NCBI GenBank assembly: GCA_038253135.1
Contig: JBBSHJ010000001.1
Location: forward strand, 50,817-114,816
DNA: 64,000 nucleotides
DNA from: JBBSHJ01 sp038253135
GTDB taxonomy: Bacteria; Actinomycetota; Actinomycetes; Mycobacteriales; QHCD01
Direction: 5' to 3'
A program made the translations under genes and the position numbers. Below, one piece after another: positions 24,406 to 33,711 of this stretch. Below the pieces are notes generated by a model, which saw only the letters and a list, made by a program, of their open reading frames with translations, searched no databases and had not been told where the DNA came from. How positions within the stretch are numbered: position 1 is the first letter of the stretch; each line of letters opens with the position of its first letter.

Positions 24406-26973
24406 ATGTCTGAAGCCGTGCCGGAGTCACGCGACCTGCCGCCCGGCGGCGAGGGGATCCGGGTCCGCAAGCGCGACGGATCGCTGGAGCCGTACGACGC
24501 CGACAAGATCAACCGCGCGCTCGAGCGGGCGGCCACCGGGCTCGCCGACCCGATCGCCAAGACGATGCAGATCGCGTCCGAGCTGGCGATCACGCTGTTC
24601 GACGGCATCACGACCGAACAGCTCGACCAGGGACTGGTGCAAACCGCGCTGCAGGGTGTCAAGGACGATCCCGACCTCGATACGGTCGCCAGCCGGCTAC
24701 TGCGCAAGACGATCTACAAGAACGTCCTCGGCGATTACGACGTCGAGTCCGCGACCGATCTGGGCATGCGGCATCGGGCGCGGTTCGCGGCGTACATCGC
24801 TCGAGGCGTCGGGGAGGGGCTGCTCGACCAGCGGCTGGCCACCGATTTCGACCTGGACAAGCTCGGGGCGGCGATCGACCCGTCCCGCGACGACACGCTG
24901 CGCTACATCGGGCTGGTCACCATGACCAACCGCTACACGCTGCGCGGGCGCGACGGCGACCCGCTCGAGGTGCCGCAGTACTTCTGGCTGCGGGTGTCGA
25001 TGGGCCTGGCGCTCGGCGAGGCGGACCCGACCGCCGCGGCACTCGACTTCTACGACGCGATGAGCTCGCTGGAATACCTGGCCGCCGGCTCCACCCTTGC
25101 CAACGCGGGTACGCCGCACCCGCAGCTCTCGAACTGCTTCGTCATGGACATGCAGGACGACATCGCGAACATCGCGAAGACGATCGGCGACGTCATGTGG
25201 CTGACCAAGGGCACCGGCGGCATCGGACTGTCGGTGTCGAAGCTGCGCTCCGAGGGATCACCGATCCGGAGCAACAACACCACCTCGACCGGGCCGATCC
25301 CCTTCATGCACACGATTGACTCGATCCTGCGCGCGGTGTCCCGTGGCGGCAAGAAATTCGGCGCGCTCTGCTTCTACATGGAGAACTGGCACCTCGATTT
25401 CCCGCAGTTCCTCGACGTGCGGCAAAATGCGGGTGACCCCTACCGCCGCACCCGCACCGCCAACACCGCCGTGTGGATCTCGGACGAATTCATGCGGCGG
25501 GTGCGCAATGACGAGCCGTGGTACCTCTTCGACCCGCTCGAGGTGAGCGACCTCGGCGAGCTGTACGGCTCGGAATTCAGCGCCCGCTACGCGTTCTACG
25601 TCGAGGAGGCCGAGGCGGGGAGGCTCCGCGCCTTCACGAAGACCGGCGCCCGTGAGCAGTTCAGGTCGATCCTGATCTCGCTGCAGACGACGTCGCACCC
25701 GTGGCTGACGTGGAAGGACACCATCAACAACCGGGCGCTCAACGACAACACGGGCACGATTCACCTGTCCAACCTGTGCACCGAGATCACCCTGCCGCAG
25801 GACAAGGACAACGTCGCGGTCTGCAACCTTGCCTCCATCAACCTGTCACGACACCTCGCCGACGGCGGGATCGATTGGGACCGGCTGGCCCGCACGACAC
25901 GGCTGGCCGTCCGGCAGCTCGACAACCTGATTGACATCACGATATCGGTGGTCCCCGAGTCGGAAATCTCCAACGCACAGAACCGCGCTATCGGGCTCGG
26001 CGTGATGGGATTCACCGATATCGCCGAGCAGCTCGGTCTCCCCTACGCCAGCGAACGGGCCCACCAGCTCATCGACGAGATCATGGAATTCGTCAGCTGG
26101 CAGGCGATCGACGCCAGCGCCGACCTTGCGCGGGAACGCGGCGCCTACGCCAATTTCGCCGGGTCGGGCTGGTCGCACGGGCGGGTTCCGATCGACACGC
26201 TCGCCGACGCCGAGCTCTCCCGCGGTGTCACCCTCACCGTGGACCGCACCCAGCGGCTCGATTGGGACGCGCTGCGGACCAAAGTCGCCGGCGGCATGCG
26301 GAATTCGACCCTGATGGCGATCGCGCCGACCGCGTCGATCGGGCTGGTTGCCGGTACGACGCCGGGGCTCGACCCGCAGTTCTCCCAGATCTTCAGCCGG
26401 ACCACCAGCTCCGGGAAATTCCTCGAGGTCAACCGCAACCTGGTCCGCGACCTGCAGCAGCGCGGGCTGTGGGAGCGGTGCCGGGAGCCGATCCTGCGCT
26501 CACAGGGCGACCTGTCCCGGGTCGACGGGATCCCCGAGGATCTCCGGTCGATCTACCAGACGTCGTTCCAGGTGCCCGCCACGGCGTACGTCGAAGTCGC
26601 CGCGCGGGCCCAGAAATGGATCGATCAGGCGATCAGCCGCAACATCTACCTCGAGTCCCGGGACGTGGATGAGATGCAGGCCACCTATCTGGCCGCGTGG
26701 GAGAAGGGCCTCAAGACGACGTACTACCTGCACATGAAGCCGCGGCACACGGCCGAGCAGAGCACGGTGGCGGTCAACAAGGCGAAGACGATCTCGACGT
26801 CATCGCGGTTCGGCTTCGGCAGGGCCCGACCGGAGCCGAGCGCCGCGCGAGAGCCCGAGCCGGAGCTGCCGTTCGTGGCCGACGTTTCGGCCGACCAGCT
26901 GCCCCTGGTCGAGGACGGCCTCGTCTGCCCGACCGACCCGCAGGACCGGCTCAATTGCGAGGCCTGCCAGTGA
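24406..26973 (+). CDS. nrdA: ribonucleoside-diphosphate reductase, large (catalytic) subunit
   Basis: The 855-residue subunit starts with an ATP-cone (IRVRKRDGSLEPYDADKINR), which senses ATP/dATP. The ten-stranded barrel follows: STLANAGTPHPQLSNCFVMD holds one redox Cys, NLCTEITLPQDKDNVAVCNLASI the thiyl Cys region and second Cys, and MAIAPTASIGLVAGTTPG the phosphate-binding loop. The C-terminus ends RLNCEACQ, a CxxC that passes electrons from thioredoxin. GAGGAGAGAGCC precedes ATG 24406. It forms a two-gene operon with nrdB and is probably repressed through the two upstream NrdR-like boxes. It provides deoxyribonucleotides under oxic conditions. Confidence 0.95.
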   Translation: MSEAVPESRDLPPGGEGIRVRKRDGSLEPYDADKINRALERAATGLADPIAKTMQIASELAITLFDGITTEQLDQGLVQTALQGVKDDPDLDTVASRLLRKTIYKNVLGDYDVESATDLGMRHRARFAAYIARGVGEGLLDQRLATDFDLDKLGAAIDPSRDDTLRYIGLVTMTNRYTLRGRDGDPLEVPQYFWLRVSMGLALGEADPTAAALDFYDAMSSLEYLAAGSTLANAGTPHPQLSNCFVMDMQDDIANIAKTIGDVMWLTKGTGGIGLSVSKLRSEGSPIRSNNTTSTGPIPFMHTIDSILRAVSRGGKKFGALCFYMENWHLDFPQFLDVRQNAGDPYRRTRTANTAVWISDEFMRRVRNDEPWYLFDPLEVSDLGELYGSEFSARYAFYVEEAEAGRLRAFTKTGAREQFRSILISLQTTSHPWLTWKDTINNRALNDNTGTIHLSNLCTEITLPQDKDNVAVCNLASINLSRHLADGGIDWDRLARTTRLAVRQLDNLIDITISVVPESEISNAQNRAIGLGVMGFTDIAEQLGLPYASERAHQLIDEIMEFVSWQAIDASADLARERGAYANFAGSGWSHGRVPIDTLADAELSRGVTLTVDRTQRLDWDALRTKVAGGMRNSTLMAIAPTASIGLVAGTTPGLDPQFSQIFSRTTSSGKFLEVNRNLVRDLQQRGLWERCREPILRSQGDLSRVDGIPEDLRSIYQTSFQVPATAYVEVAARAQKWIDQAISRNIYLESRDVDEMQATYLAAWEKGLKTTYYLHMKPRHTAEQSTVAVNKAKTISTSSRFGFGRARPEPSAAREPEPELPFVADVSADQLPLVEDGLVCPTDPQDRLNCEACQ

Positions 26974-27005
26974 CCGGTCTCCAGACGAACCCCGAGGAGA
27001 CAGCG

Positions 27006-27998
27006 ATGACGCAAGGCATTCTCGGCACCGGGATCTCGGACGGCCTGCTGCTCAAGCCGATCCGCTATCAGTGGGCCTATGACCTCTACAACCAGGCCGT
27101 GGCCAACACGTGGTTCCCGCACGAGGTGCAGCTGGACCAGGACCTCGCCGATTTCAAGAAGATGTCGGCCGAGGAGAAGCACGCCGTCACCTTCCTGATG
27201 AGCTACTTCAACCCCAACGAGCTGCTGGTCAACAAGGCGCTGGCCTTCGGTGTTTACCCCTATCTGCGGGCGCCCGAAGCGCACCTCTACCTGGCCAAGC
27301 AGATGTGGGAGGAGGCCAATCATTGCGTGGCCTTCGAATACGTCCTGGAGACGTTCCCCATCGATCGCTTTGCGGCGTACGACGCCCACGTGTCCGTGCC
27401 GTCGATGCAGGCGAAGGAGACATTCGAGGTCAATTACATCCGCCGGATGACGCAGGAGACCCTCGACATCGGCACGACAGACGGAAAGCGTGACTTCGTC
27501 CGCAACCTGGTGGCCTACAACGTGATCCTGGAGGGCATCTGGTTCTACAGCGGCTTCATGGTGGCGCTGTCCTTCCGGCAGCGAAACCTGCTGCGCAATT
27601 TCGGCTCGCTCATCGACTGGATCGTCCGTGACGAGAGCCTGCACCTGAAATTCGGTATCAACCTGATCCTGACGGTGCTGGAGGAGAACCCCGATCTGCA
27701 GACACCGGAATTCGCCGTCGAGATCGAGCAGATGATCCTGCAGTCGGTGGACATGGAGATCGCGTACAACACCGACCTGCTGCCGACCGGGATCCTTGGC
27801 CTCAACGCCAGCTACATCTCGACCTACGTCCGCTATCTGGCCGACCGGCGGCTCGAAGAACTCGGCTTCGAGCCGCACTATCGGGTCGCGAATCCGGCCA
27901 AGTGGATGGCCACGGCCAACGACACGTTGCAGCTGGTCAACTTCTTCGAGTCGATCAACACCTCGTACGAGGTCGACGCGAGGTCATCGGCCTCCTGA
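27006..27998 (+). CDS. nrdB: ribonucleoside-diphosphate reductase, radical subunit, class Ic type (R2c)
   Basis: The 330-residue ferritin-like protein generates the radical used by NrdA. The metal ligands can be read: E72 (NPNELL), E103 and H106 (WEEANHCVAFEY), then ILEG and DESLHLKFG. Class Ia/Ib enzymes have Asp at the first ligand and Tyr four residues after the His. Here these are Glu72 and Phe110, the pattern of class Ic enzymes, which use a Mn(IV)/Fe(III) centre instead of a tyrosyl radical. The C-terminal Tyr (INTSYEVD) for radical transfer is kept. ATG 27006 follows GAGGAGA; a GTG at 26970 overlapping the nrdA stop would add 12 residues. Confidence 0.93.
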   Translation: MTQGILGTGISDGLLLKPIRYQWAYDLYNQAVANTWFPHEVQLDQDLADFKKMSAEEKHAVTFLMSYFNPNELLVNKALAFGVYPYLRAPEAHLYLAKQMWEEANHCVAFEYVLETFPIDRFAAYDAHVSVPSMQAKETFEVNYIRRMTQETLDIGTTDGKRDFVRNLVAYNVILEGIWFYSGFMVALSFRQRNLLRNFGSLIDWIVRDESLHLKFGINLILTVLEENPDLQTPEFAVEIEQMILQSVDMEIAYNTDLLPTGILGLNASYISTYVRYLADRRLEELGFEPHYRVANPAKWMATANDTLQLVNFFESINTSYEVDARSSAS

Positions 27999-28385
27999 TC
28001 AGCCGATGACGTCGGCGATCTTGCCGCAGCTCAGCCTTCCGCTCAGCGTGATCTTCCGGCCGGAGGACTTTCCGGAGAGAAGGACCGCCCCGCTGAAGAT
28101 GATCGTCTTGCCGGATCGGCTCACCTTCGGCTTGACCGTGAGCCGCCCGTCGGTCCATTCCGTGGTCTGCCCGAAGCGCAGCATGATCGGGTTGATCGTC
28201 GACCCGTCATTGTTGACCGAAAGGAAGATCGGGTTGGCGCTGGCCGCCCCGGAGATGCCGGTCGCGCTGATGCCGTGCTTGCTCGACGGGCTCTTGATGC
28301 AGCTGACCTGCTGGAAGAGCACCTTCTTGACGACGGCTCCGCGAAGGGTCGCCGACCCGTGGCCGGGTGGTCCGGCCGGCGGCGC
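27999..28385 (-). pseudogene. C-terminal part of a secreted beta-rich protein, start lost
   Basis: The minus-strand frame reads SATLRGAVVKKVLFQQVSCI, then SKHGISATGISGAASANPIF, VSRSGKTIIFSGAVLLSGKS and a final ITLSGRLSCGKI. Alternating strands and two cysteines recall small exported proteins of the LpqH-like type, but no signal peptide or start is available. Upstream it runs directly into the end of the TIGR03943-like reading frame at a frame change near 28390. It may be the remains of a separate gene or a shifted tail of that one. Confidence 0.4.
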
Positions 28386-29064
28386 CCCGTCCCCGCCGCG
28401 TTGGACTTGTCGACACCCGCGAACGTCCCCGTGATCCGAATCCAGGCATTGGCGGGATACGCCGCGGGGTTGCCGATCACGCGCACCTTGATCGGGCTCG
28501 CGTCGGCGGCACAGCAGGAAATGAACATCCGGGTGAGGTAGATGCCGCCGCCGGAGCGCGGCGTCACGAACCCGGTGAGCGCGATCGAGTGTCCCGTCAA
28601 CGTGCGGCCGGCGTCCCAGACACCGCGTTGGGAGAAGTCGCGGACGCCCAGGCGCACCGGTCCCTTGGCCGGCAGCGCCGAGAAGGTGGTGTCGCCGCCG
28701 GACGGCTTGGCCCCGACGCTGCCTCCTTGGCGGTTCGCCGAGAAGGCACCGAGCGCACCGGGCGTGACCACGAAGATCGCCAGCACCGGGATCAGGAGCA
28801 GCAGCGCGATCCTGGGCGCCCGCGCGTGGTCGTGGCCGTGCGCCGAATCCGTGTCAGGGTGATGGGCGCTCCTCGCGGCGAGAGCCGGGACACGTTCTCC
28901 CGCGCCAGGCAGATCAGGGCGACGACGACGAGCAGGCCGCCCGCGACGAGCAGCCAGGGCCGCAGCGCGGAACGCACGTACTCGACGTACGAATTGTCGA
29001 TCGCGATGCGCATGACGGCGCCACCGACGAGCAGCAACAGGACGCTCTGCAGGTTGCGGTTCAC
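28385..29064 (-). pseudogene. frameshifted TIGR03943-family membrane protein
   Basis: Starting at GTG 29064, NRNLQSVLLLLVGGAVMRIA and LRPWLLVAGGLLVVVALICLA give the two N-terminal membrane helices typical of TIGR03943/DUF1980 proteins, which accompany YraQ-type permeases. Near 28840-28870 the coding frame changes. A histidine-rich linker (AHGHDHARAPRIALLLLIPV) and the soluble domain (FSQRGVWDAGRTLTGHSIAL, MFISCCAADASPIKVRV) continue in another frame to about 28390. At least one indel therefore separates the halves. The start overlaps the permease stop (GTGA), so this was a coupled pair. Confidence 0.65.
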
Positions 29065-29306
29065 AGCAACCACGCCCCCATCGCGATGCTGCTCAGCACG
29101 CCGACGATGAAGACCAGCGGGGCGAAGCGGATCGCAAAGGAGCGGCCGAAGGCGCCGACCTGCATCGCGATGAGCTTGACATCGACCATCGGCCCGACCA
29201 CGAGAAAGGCGAGCCGCGAGATGAGCGAGAACTGGGTCAGGCTGGAGGCCACGAAGGCGTCGGCCTCGGAGCAGACGGCGAGGCGGCCGAACCCTCGCGC
29301 AGGCAT
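29061..29306 (-). pseudogene. C-terminal remnant of a YraQ-like (UPF0718) permease
   Basis: The 81-residue frame contains CSEADAFVASSLTQFSLISR, LAFLVVGPMVDVKLIAMQ and a final membrane helix FAPLVFIVGVLSSIAMGAWL. These match the end of UPF0718/YraQ permeases (about 330 residues). The preceding seven or so membrane helices are absent, and the frame is replaced by unrelated sequence beyond about 29290, close to the divergent PHP gene. With its frameshifted partner it forms a dead operon. Confidence 0.65.
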
Positions 29307-29367
29307 CGGCCGACTTCATCCATTCGGCGTTCATCAACCGTTGGGGTGCGGCGGCTACGGTCCGGGC

Positions 29368-30963
29368 ATGACGCCTCATGACGCCACCCACGAAGACCTC
29401 CCACCCTGTCGCGTCCACGCGGGCGCCGGCCCCGGGCGGCCGGCCGGTGTCGACCGGCGAACCGCGCTCAAGGCCGGCGCCCTCACCGCGGCCGCCGCCG
29501 GAGCGGCGCTGACGCTGGCGCCGATGGCCTTCGCCGACGCAGCGGACGGGACGACGGAGACCAAGCACATCGCGGGACACCTGCCGACCGGCGCCGCCGA
29601 CTGGGTCTACCTGCCGGTGCAGGTGCCCGCGGGGGTACAGCAGATCGCCGTGTCCTACTCCTATGACAAACCGCCGGTGCCGCCGGGCGTGCCCGGGAAC
29701 TCCTGCGACATCGGCATCTTCGACCAGCGTGGGGTCACGCTGGGAAGCCTCGGCTTCCGCGGCTGGTCGGGGGGCTTCCGGACCGAGTTCGCGATCAGCA
29801 ACTCCGAGGCCACGCCGGGCTACCTGCCGGGCCCGGTGAGCCCCGGGACGTGGTACGTCGTCCTGGGCCCGTACCAGGTCGCGCCGCAGGGGCTGAACTA
29901 CTCGGTCGACGTGACCCTCACCTACGGCCCCGCTGGGCCGGCGTACCAGCCGCACTACCCGCCGCAGAAGGTCCAAGGCACCGGGCAGAAGTGGTACCGC
30001 GGTGACTGCCACCTGCACACCGTCTACTCCGACGGGCGGCGGCTGCCGTCCGAGGTAGCGGCCGGCGCCCGCGACGCCGGGCTCGACTTCATCGTCACCA
30101 CGGACCACAACACGTCGTCCTCGCACAGCGTGTGGGGCCCGCTCGCGGGCGATGACCTGCTGATCATCACCGGCGAGGAGATCACGACCCGCAACGGGCA
30201 CTATCTCGCGCTCGGCCTGCCGCCGGGCGAGTGGATCGACTGGCGCTACCGCTCCCGCGATGAGAAGTTCGACGACTTCGCGCAGCAGATCCACGGCTCC
30301 GGGGGGATCGTCGTACCCGCGCACCCCTACTGCGCGTTCATCGCCTGCCGGTGGAAATTCGGGTACGGCGTTGCCGATGCGGTCGAGGTGTGGAACGGCC
30401 CGTGGACGGTCGACGACGAGTCGGCCGTCGATACGTGGGACTCGATGCTGGTCGAGTCGGTCCGCGGAGGCATGCCGTGGTTGCCGGCGATGGGCAACAG
30501 CGACGCGCACAGCGTCCCCCAGGTGATCGGCCTGCCGCAGAACGTCGTACTCGCGGACACCGCGCTGCTGCGCGGCGTCGCCGCCGGACGCAGCTGGATC
30601 GGCGAGTCGTCGGCGGTCGATCTCTCCTTCTCGGTCGCAACCGGCGGGCGCACGGCGGGCATCGGCGAGCGGCTGGCGGCCGCACGCGACGCCGTGGTCA
30701 CCGCCACGGTGGCGGTGAGCGGGGTCCCGAACGGCGTCGTGCGGGTCATCTCCGACGAGGGCCAGGTGCAGCAGACGTCGCTGGATGCCTCGGGCGCCGG
30801 CACCGTCACCTGGATGGGTACGCCGTCGCTCGCCGCCTACGTGCGGATCGAGGTGCGGCACCTGCGCCCGGACGGCTCGACCGGCAACGGCAACGGCATC
30901 GGCCCTGACCTGCAGCTCGGCCCGATGGCGACCCTGACCAACCCGATCTTCCTCGGTCGCTGA
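29368..30963 (+). CDS. Tat-exported PHP-domain (CehA/McbA-type) metallohydrolase
   Basis: A Tat signal (GVDRRTALKAGALTAAAAGA) leads a 531-residue protein. After an N-terminal beta-sandwich (residues about 65-205), the PHP domain shows its metal motifs in order: GDCHLHTVYSDG, TTDHNTSS, GEEITTRNGHYLALG, VPAHPY and MGNSDAHS. A C-terminal beta domain follows. PHP enzymes hydrolyse phosphoesters or carbamate-like bonds with two or three metals. Export points to a role in nutrient scavenging or cell-wall metabolism. The gene stands alone and diverges from the dead permease operon; ATG 29368 is fixed by the signal peptide. Confidence 0.9.
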   Translation: MTPHDATHEDLPPCRVHAGAGPGRPAGVDRRTALKAGALTAAAAGAALTLAPMAFADAADGTTETKHIAGHLPTGAADWVYLPVQVPAGVQQIAVSYSYDKPPVPPGVPGNSCDIGIFDQRGVTLGSLGFRGWSGGFRTEFAISNSEATPGYLPGPVSPGTWYVVLGPYQVAPQGLNYSVDVTLTYGPAGPAYQPHYPPQKVQGTGQKWYRGDCHLHTVYSDGRRLPSEVAAGARDAGLDFIVTTDHNTSSSHSVWGPLAGDDLLIITGEEITTRNGHYLALGLPPGEWIDWRYRSRDEKFDDFAQQIHGSGGIVVPAHPYCAFIACRWKFGYGVADAVEVWNGPWTVDDESAVDTWDSMLVESVRGGMPWLPAMGNSDAHSVPQVIGLPQNVVLADTALLRGVAAGRSWIGESSAVDLSFSVATGGRTAGIGERLAAARDAVVTATVAVSGVPNGVVRVISDEGQVQQTSLDASGAGTVTWMGTPSLAAYVRIEVRHLRPDGSTGNGNGIGPDLQLGPMATLTNPIFLGR

Positions 30964-31023
30964 CCCGGTGCATCGGGCCGATGCGCCGGTGCGGTGTTGG
31001 GGGCATGGTGCGATGGTGGGGGC

Positions 31024-31923
31024 ATGAACGGTATCGCGCTGCGCGACGCTCCGGACGCCGTCCGGGCGCGGCTCGGTGCGGCGTTGCGGCAACGGATCGC
31101 CGGTGACGACGCCGATCGCCGCGCCGCCGCGATCTGGGACGCTGAGGGCCCGCGCCGGTTCGGGCCCACGGACCCGATCTGGCGGGTGCACGCCGACGCA
31201 TCCATGTTCATCGGCGGCATCCGGGCGCTGCTGCTGCAGTCGCTGCACCCGCTGGCGATGGCCGGCGTGGCCGGGCACTCCGGCTACAAGGGCGACCCGT
31301 GGGGCCGGCTGCAGCGGACCAGCTACTACCTTGCCGCCACGACCTATGGGTCCGACCGGGTCGCCGGAGAGGCCATCGACCGCGTGCAGCGCATCCACCG
31401 GCACGTCCGCGGCCGGTCCGAGGATTGTCGGCCCTACGCGGCCGGCGACCCGCATCTGCTCGGGTGGGTGCACGCCGCCGAGGCGGACAGCTTCCTGCGC
31501 GCCCACCGCCGGTTCGGCGCCGACGCGCTGACCGACGCTGAGGCCGACCGCTACGTCGAGCAGATCGGGCAGGTCGCCGCCCGGCTCGGCGTGCTCGACC
31601 CGCCCCGCACCGTCGCTGACCTCGACCAGGCGGTGCGCGCCTATCGCCCCGAGCTGCACTCCACGCCGGCGGCGCGCGAGGCCGCCCGGCTGCTGTTGTT
31701 GCGGCCGCCGCTGCCGGTGCTGGCGCGCCCCGGCTACGGCGGGCTCGCGGCCGGCGCGGTGTCGCTGCTGCCGATGTGGGCGCGGCTGATGCTCCGGATC
31801 CCCTGGCTGTGGCCGGTCAGCGACGCGCTGGCTCGCCCGGCGGCGGCCGGTACGACGGGTGTGCTGCGCTGGGCCATGAGCCATCCTCACGTCGACCCGC
31901 ACTCCCGCACCGCCTCGGGATGA
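31024..31923 (+). CDS. oxygenase MpaB family protein (DUF2236)
   Basis: The 299-residue protein has the DUF2236/MpaB signature. WRVHADASMFIGGIRALLLQ comes first, then LHPLAMAGVAGHSGYKGDPW, RTSYYLAATTYG, VQRIHRHVRG and WVHAAEADSFL. The conserved histidines probably bind heme, as in the latex-clearing protein Lcp and fungal MpaB, which cleave isoprenoid double bonds. No signal peptide is present. ATG 31024 is preceded by GGGGG. It is followed closely by the SUKH-like gene, but a shared function is not evident. Confidence 0.87.
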   Translation: MNGIALRDAPDAVRARLGAALRQRIAGDDADRRAAAIWDAEGPRRFGPTDPIWRVHADASMFIGGIRALLLQSLHPLAMAGVAGHSGYKGDPWGRLQRTSYYLAATTYGSDRVAGEAIDRVQRIHRHVRGRSEDCRPYAAGDPHLLGWVHAAEADSFLRAHRRFGADALTDAEADRYVEQIGQVAARLGVLDPPRTVADLDQAVRAYRPELHSTPAAREAARLLLLRPPLPVLARPGYGGLAAGAVSLLPMWARLMLRIPWLWPVSDALARPAAAGTTGVLRWAMSHPHVDPHSRTASG

Positions 31924-31942
31924 CCTCGCGTGCCGTCCGATC

Positions 31943-32665
31943 ATGAGCCCCGATCCGCTTCTCGGCTTCGAGGACTTTCTGCTTCGGTTCCGCGACGTGA
32001 CCGAGCGCAAGTGGCGGGACCTGCCGGATCCGGCGCTCGAGGTCTTCCCGCCGGTGCTGTGGCGGCGCGGCACGAAATGGACAGGCGGACTGTCCGACGC
32101 CGAGATCGATGCGGTCGAGCAGCGGTACGACCTGTCCTTCCGCCCCGACCATCGCCTCTTCCTGCGGGTGCTGCACACGACCACCATGCCGGAGCGCACC
32201 ATTGCGCACCTTCCCGACGGCGGGACGGAATTGATCGATGCACCCGGCTTCTACGACTGGCAGAACGACGAAGCGGAAATCCGCCGGCGACTGCGGCTCC
32301 CGATCGAACGGCTCGACATCGATGAGATCGCCACGATTTCCGACCCGTATTGGCCGGCCGTGTGGGGGTCACCTCCGCCAACCGGCGGGGCCCGCCGGCA
32401 GCAGTTGGCGGAGCGACTCGCGGCGGCGCCGCGGCTCGTGCCGATCTTCGGTCACCGCTATGTCGTCGGGGGCGGCGGCGACACGGCCGCGGTGCTCTCG
32501 GTGGTCGACTACGACATCATCATCATGGCGCCCGATCTCGAGACCTACCTGCTCAAGGAGCTCGGCGATCTGATCGGCGATGAGGAGATGGACGTCCCGA
32601 TGCGACCCTGGCAGCAGGAGATCCCGTTCTGGGGCGGCCTGATCGAGCTGCTGTCCTCCTGCTGA
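31943..32665 (+). CDS. SMI1/KNR4 (SUKH)-like protein
   Basis: The 240-residue protein has LSDAEIDAVEQRYDLSFRPD followed by HRLFLRVLHT, the usual SUKH opening, then DWQNDEAEIRRRL and the central strand PRLVPIFGHRYVVGGGGDTA before VLSVVDYDIIIMAPDLETYL. SUKH proteins often neutralise toxins of contact-dependent or polymorphic systems, but many stand alone in actinobacteria with unknown roles. No toxin gene is adjacent. It follows the MpaB gene after 19 bases and may be cotranscribed. Confidence 0.75.
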   Translation: MSPDPLLGFEDFLLRFRDVTERKWRDLPDPALEVFPPVLWRRGTKWTGGLSDAEIDAVEQRYDLSFRPDHRLFLRVLHTTTMPERTIAHLPDGGTELIDAPGFYDWQNDEAEIRRRLRLPIERLDIDEIATISDPYWPAVWGSPPPTGGARRQQLAERLAAAPRLVPIFGHRYVVGGGGDTAAVLSVVDYDIIIMAPDLETYLLKELGDLIGDEEMDVPMRPWQQEIPFWGGLIELLSSC

Positions 32666-32700
32666 TCCGCTCGATCACCGGTGGGATCGTCGCGCACCGC

Positions 32701-33711
32701 CTACTCGTCGACCGGCACCTCCACGGGCGTGTCCACATCGGCCAGATGACACGCCACCATCTCACCCGCTAGGCCCTGCGCCGCAAGCACCGGCACCTCG
32801 GTGCTGGTGCAGAGCTCGGTCCGGGGATCCTTGCCGTCGTACGCCGCCCGTCTCGCGCAGCGCGGGTGGAACCGGCAGCCGCGCGGGATCATGGTCGGGT
32901 CGGGTGGCTCACCACCGAGCAGTTTCGGTCTCACCGTCCGCTCGGCATCCGGGAGCACGGCGATCAGTGCCTGGGTGTAGGGATGGCGCGGATGCAGAAG
33001 GATGTCGCCGACCGGGCCTGATTCGACGATGCGGCCGAGGTACATCACCGCCACGCGGTCCGCGATGTTCCATGCGAGGCCGAGGTCATGGCTGACGACG
33101 AGGGCGGAAAGACCGAGGTCGCGGCGCAGATCCAGGATCAGCCGCAGGATCTCGCCCCGCACCGACGCGTCCAACGAGGAGACCGGCTCGTCCGCGACGA
33201 TCACCGACGGCTCCAGCGCGAGCGCACCGGCGATCACCACCCGCTGTTGCTGCCCGCCCGAGAGCTCGTGCGGGTAGCGGGCCACGAAATTCTCCGGCGG
33301 CCGGATCCCGGCCCGCTCCAACGCGCCATAGACCCGGCGGTTGAGGTCGGAGCGCAGCCCGTGCAGTCGCGGTCCCTCGGCGACGGCGTCGAAAACGTTC
33401 TGCCGCGGGTTGAGCGCCCCACCGGGATCCTGCAGGACCAGCTGCACGTTGCGGCGGTAACGACGCAAGGCCGACGTGTGATAGCCGAGCGGCTTGCCGT
33501 CATAGCGGATCTCGCCGCCGGTCGGCTTCACCAGTCCGACCAGAGCTCGGGCGAGGGTGCTCTTGCCGCAGCCCGACTCGCCGATCAGGGCCACGATCTC
33601 CCCGGATCCGATGCTCAGGTTGACCTGGTCGACGGCCCGCGCGGCCCGTCGCCGGCGCTGCGGGCGGTACGTCACCCGGAGATCGCGGATCTCCAGGATG
33701 GGCGTGCTCAT
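32701..33711 (-). CDS. peptide/nickel-type ABC transporter ATP-binding protein (DppF/OppF-like)
   Basis: This 336-residue ATPase has Walker A GESGCGKST, signature LSGGQ, Walker B VIVADEP and the His-switch VVSHDLG. The C-terminal oligopeptide-transporter extension includes GCRFHPRCARR. It powers import by the permeases encoded upstream. ATG 33711 overlaps the stop of the paired ATPase gene (ATGA). It is the last gene of a five-gene minus-strand operon: binding protein, two permeases, two ATPases. Confidence 0.93.
   Translation of the reverse strand: MSTPILEIRDLRVTYRPQRRRRAARAVDQVNLSIGSGEIVALIGESGCGKSTLARALVGLVKPTGGEIRYDGKPLGYHTSALRRYRRNVQLVLQDPGGALNPRQNVFDAVAEGPRLHGLRSDLNRRVYGALERAGIRPPENFVARYPHELSGGQQQRVVIAGALALEPSVIVADEPVSSLDASVRGEILRLILDLRRDLGLSALVVSHDLGLAWNIADRVAVMYLGRIVESGPVGDILLHPRHPYTQALIAVLPDAERTVRPKLLGGEPPDPTMIPRGCRFHPRCARRAAYDGKDPRTELCTSTEVPVLAAQGLAGEMVACHLADVDTPVEVPVDE

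Noticed and set aside
28792..32202. A 1136-residue open frame on the minus strand
   Set aside because: Most of it is a GC-driven shadow of the PHP, MpaB and SUKH genes on the plus strand. Only its last 90 residues (28792-29064) are real, as the first part of the TIGR03943-like pseudogene.
31943..32665. A toxin-immunity pair with the SUKH-like gene as immunity protein
   Set aside because: No polymorphic toxin, LXG or CdiA-like gene is adjacent. The upstream MpaB-type oxygenase and the downstream ABC operon have no toxin features.
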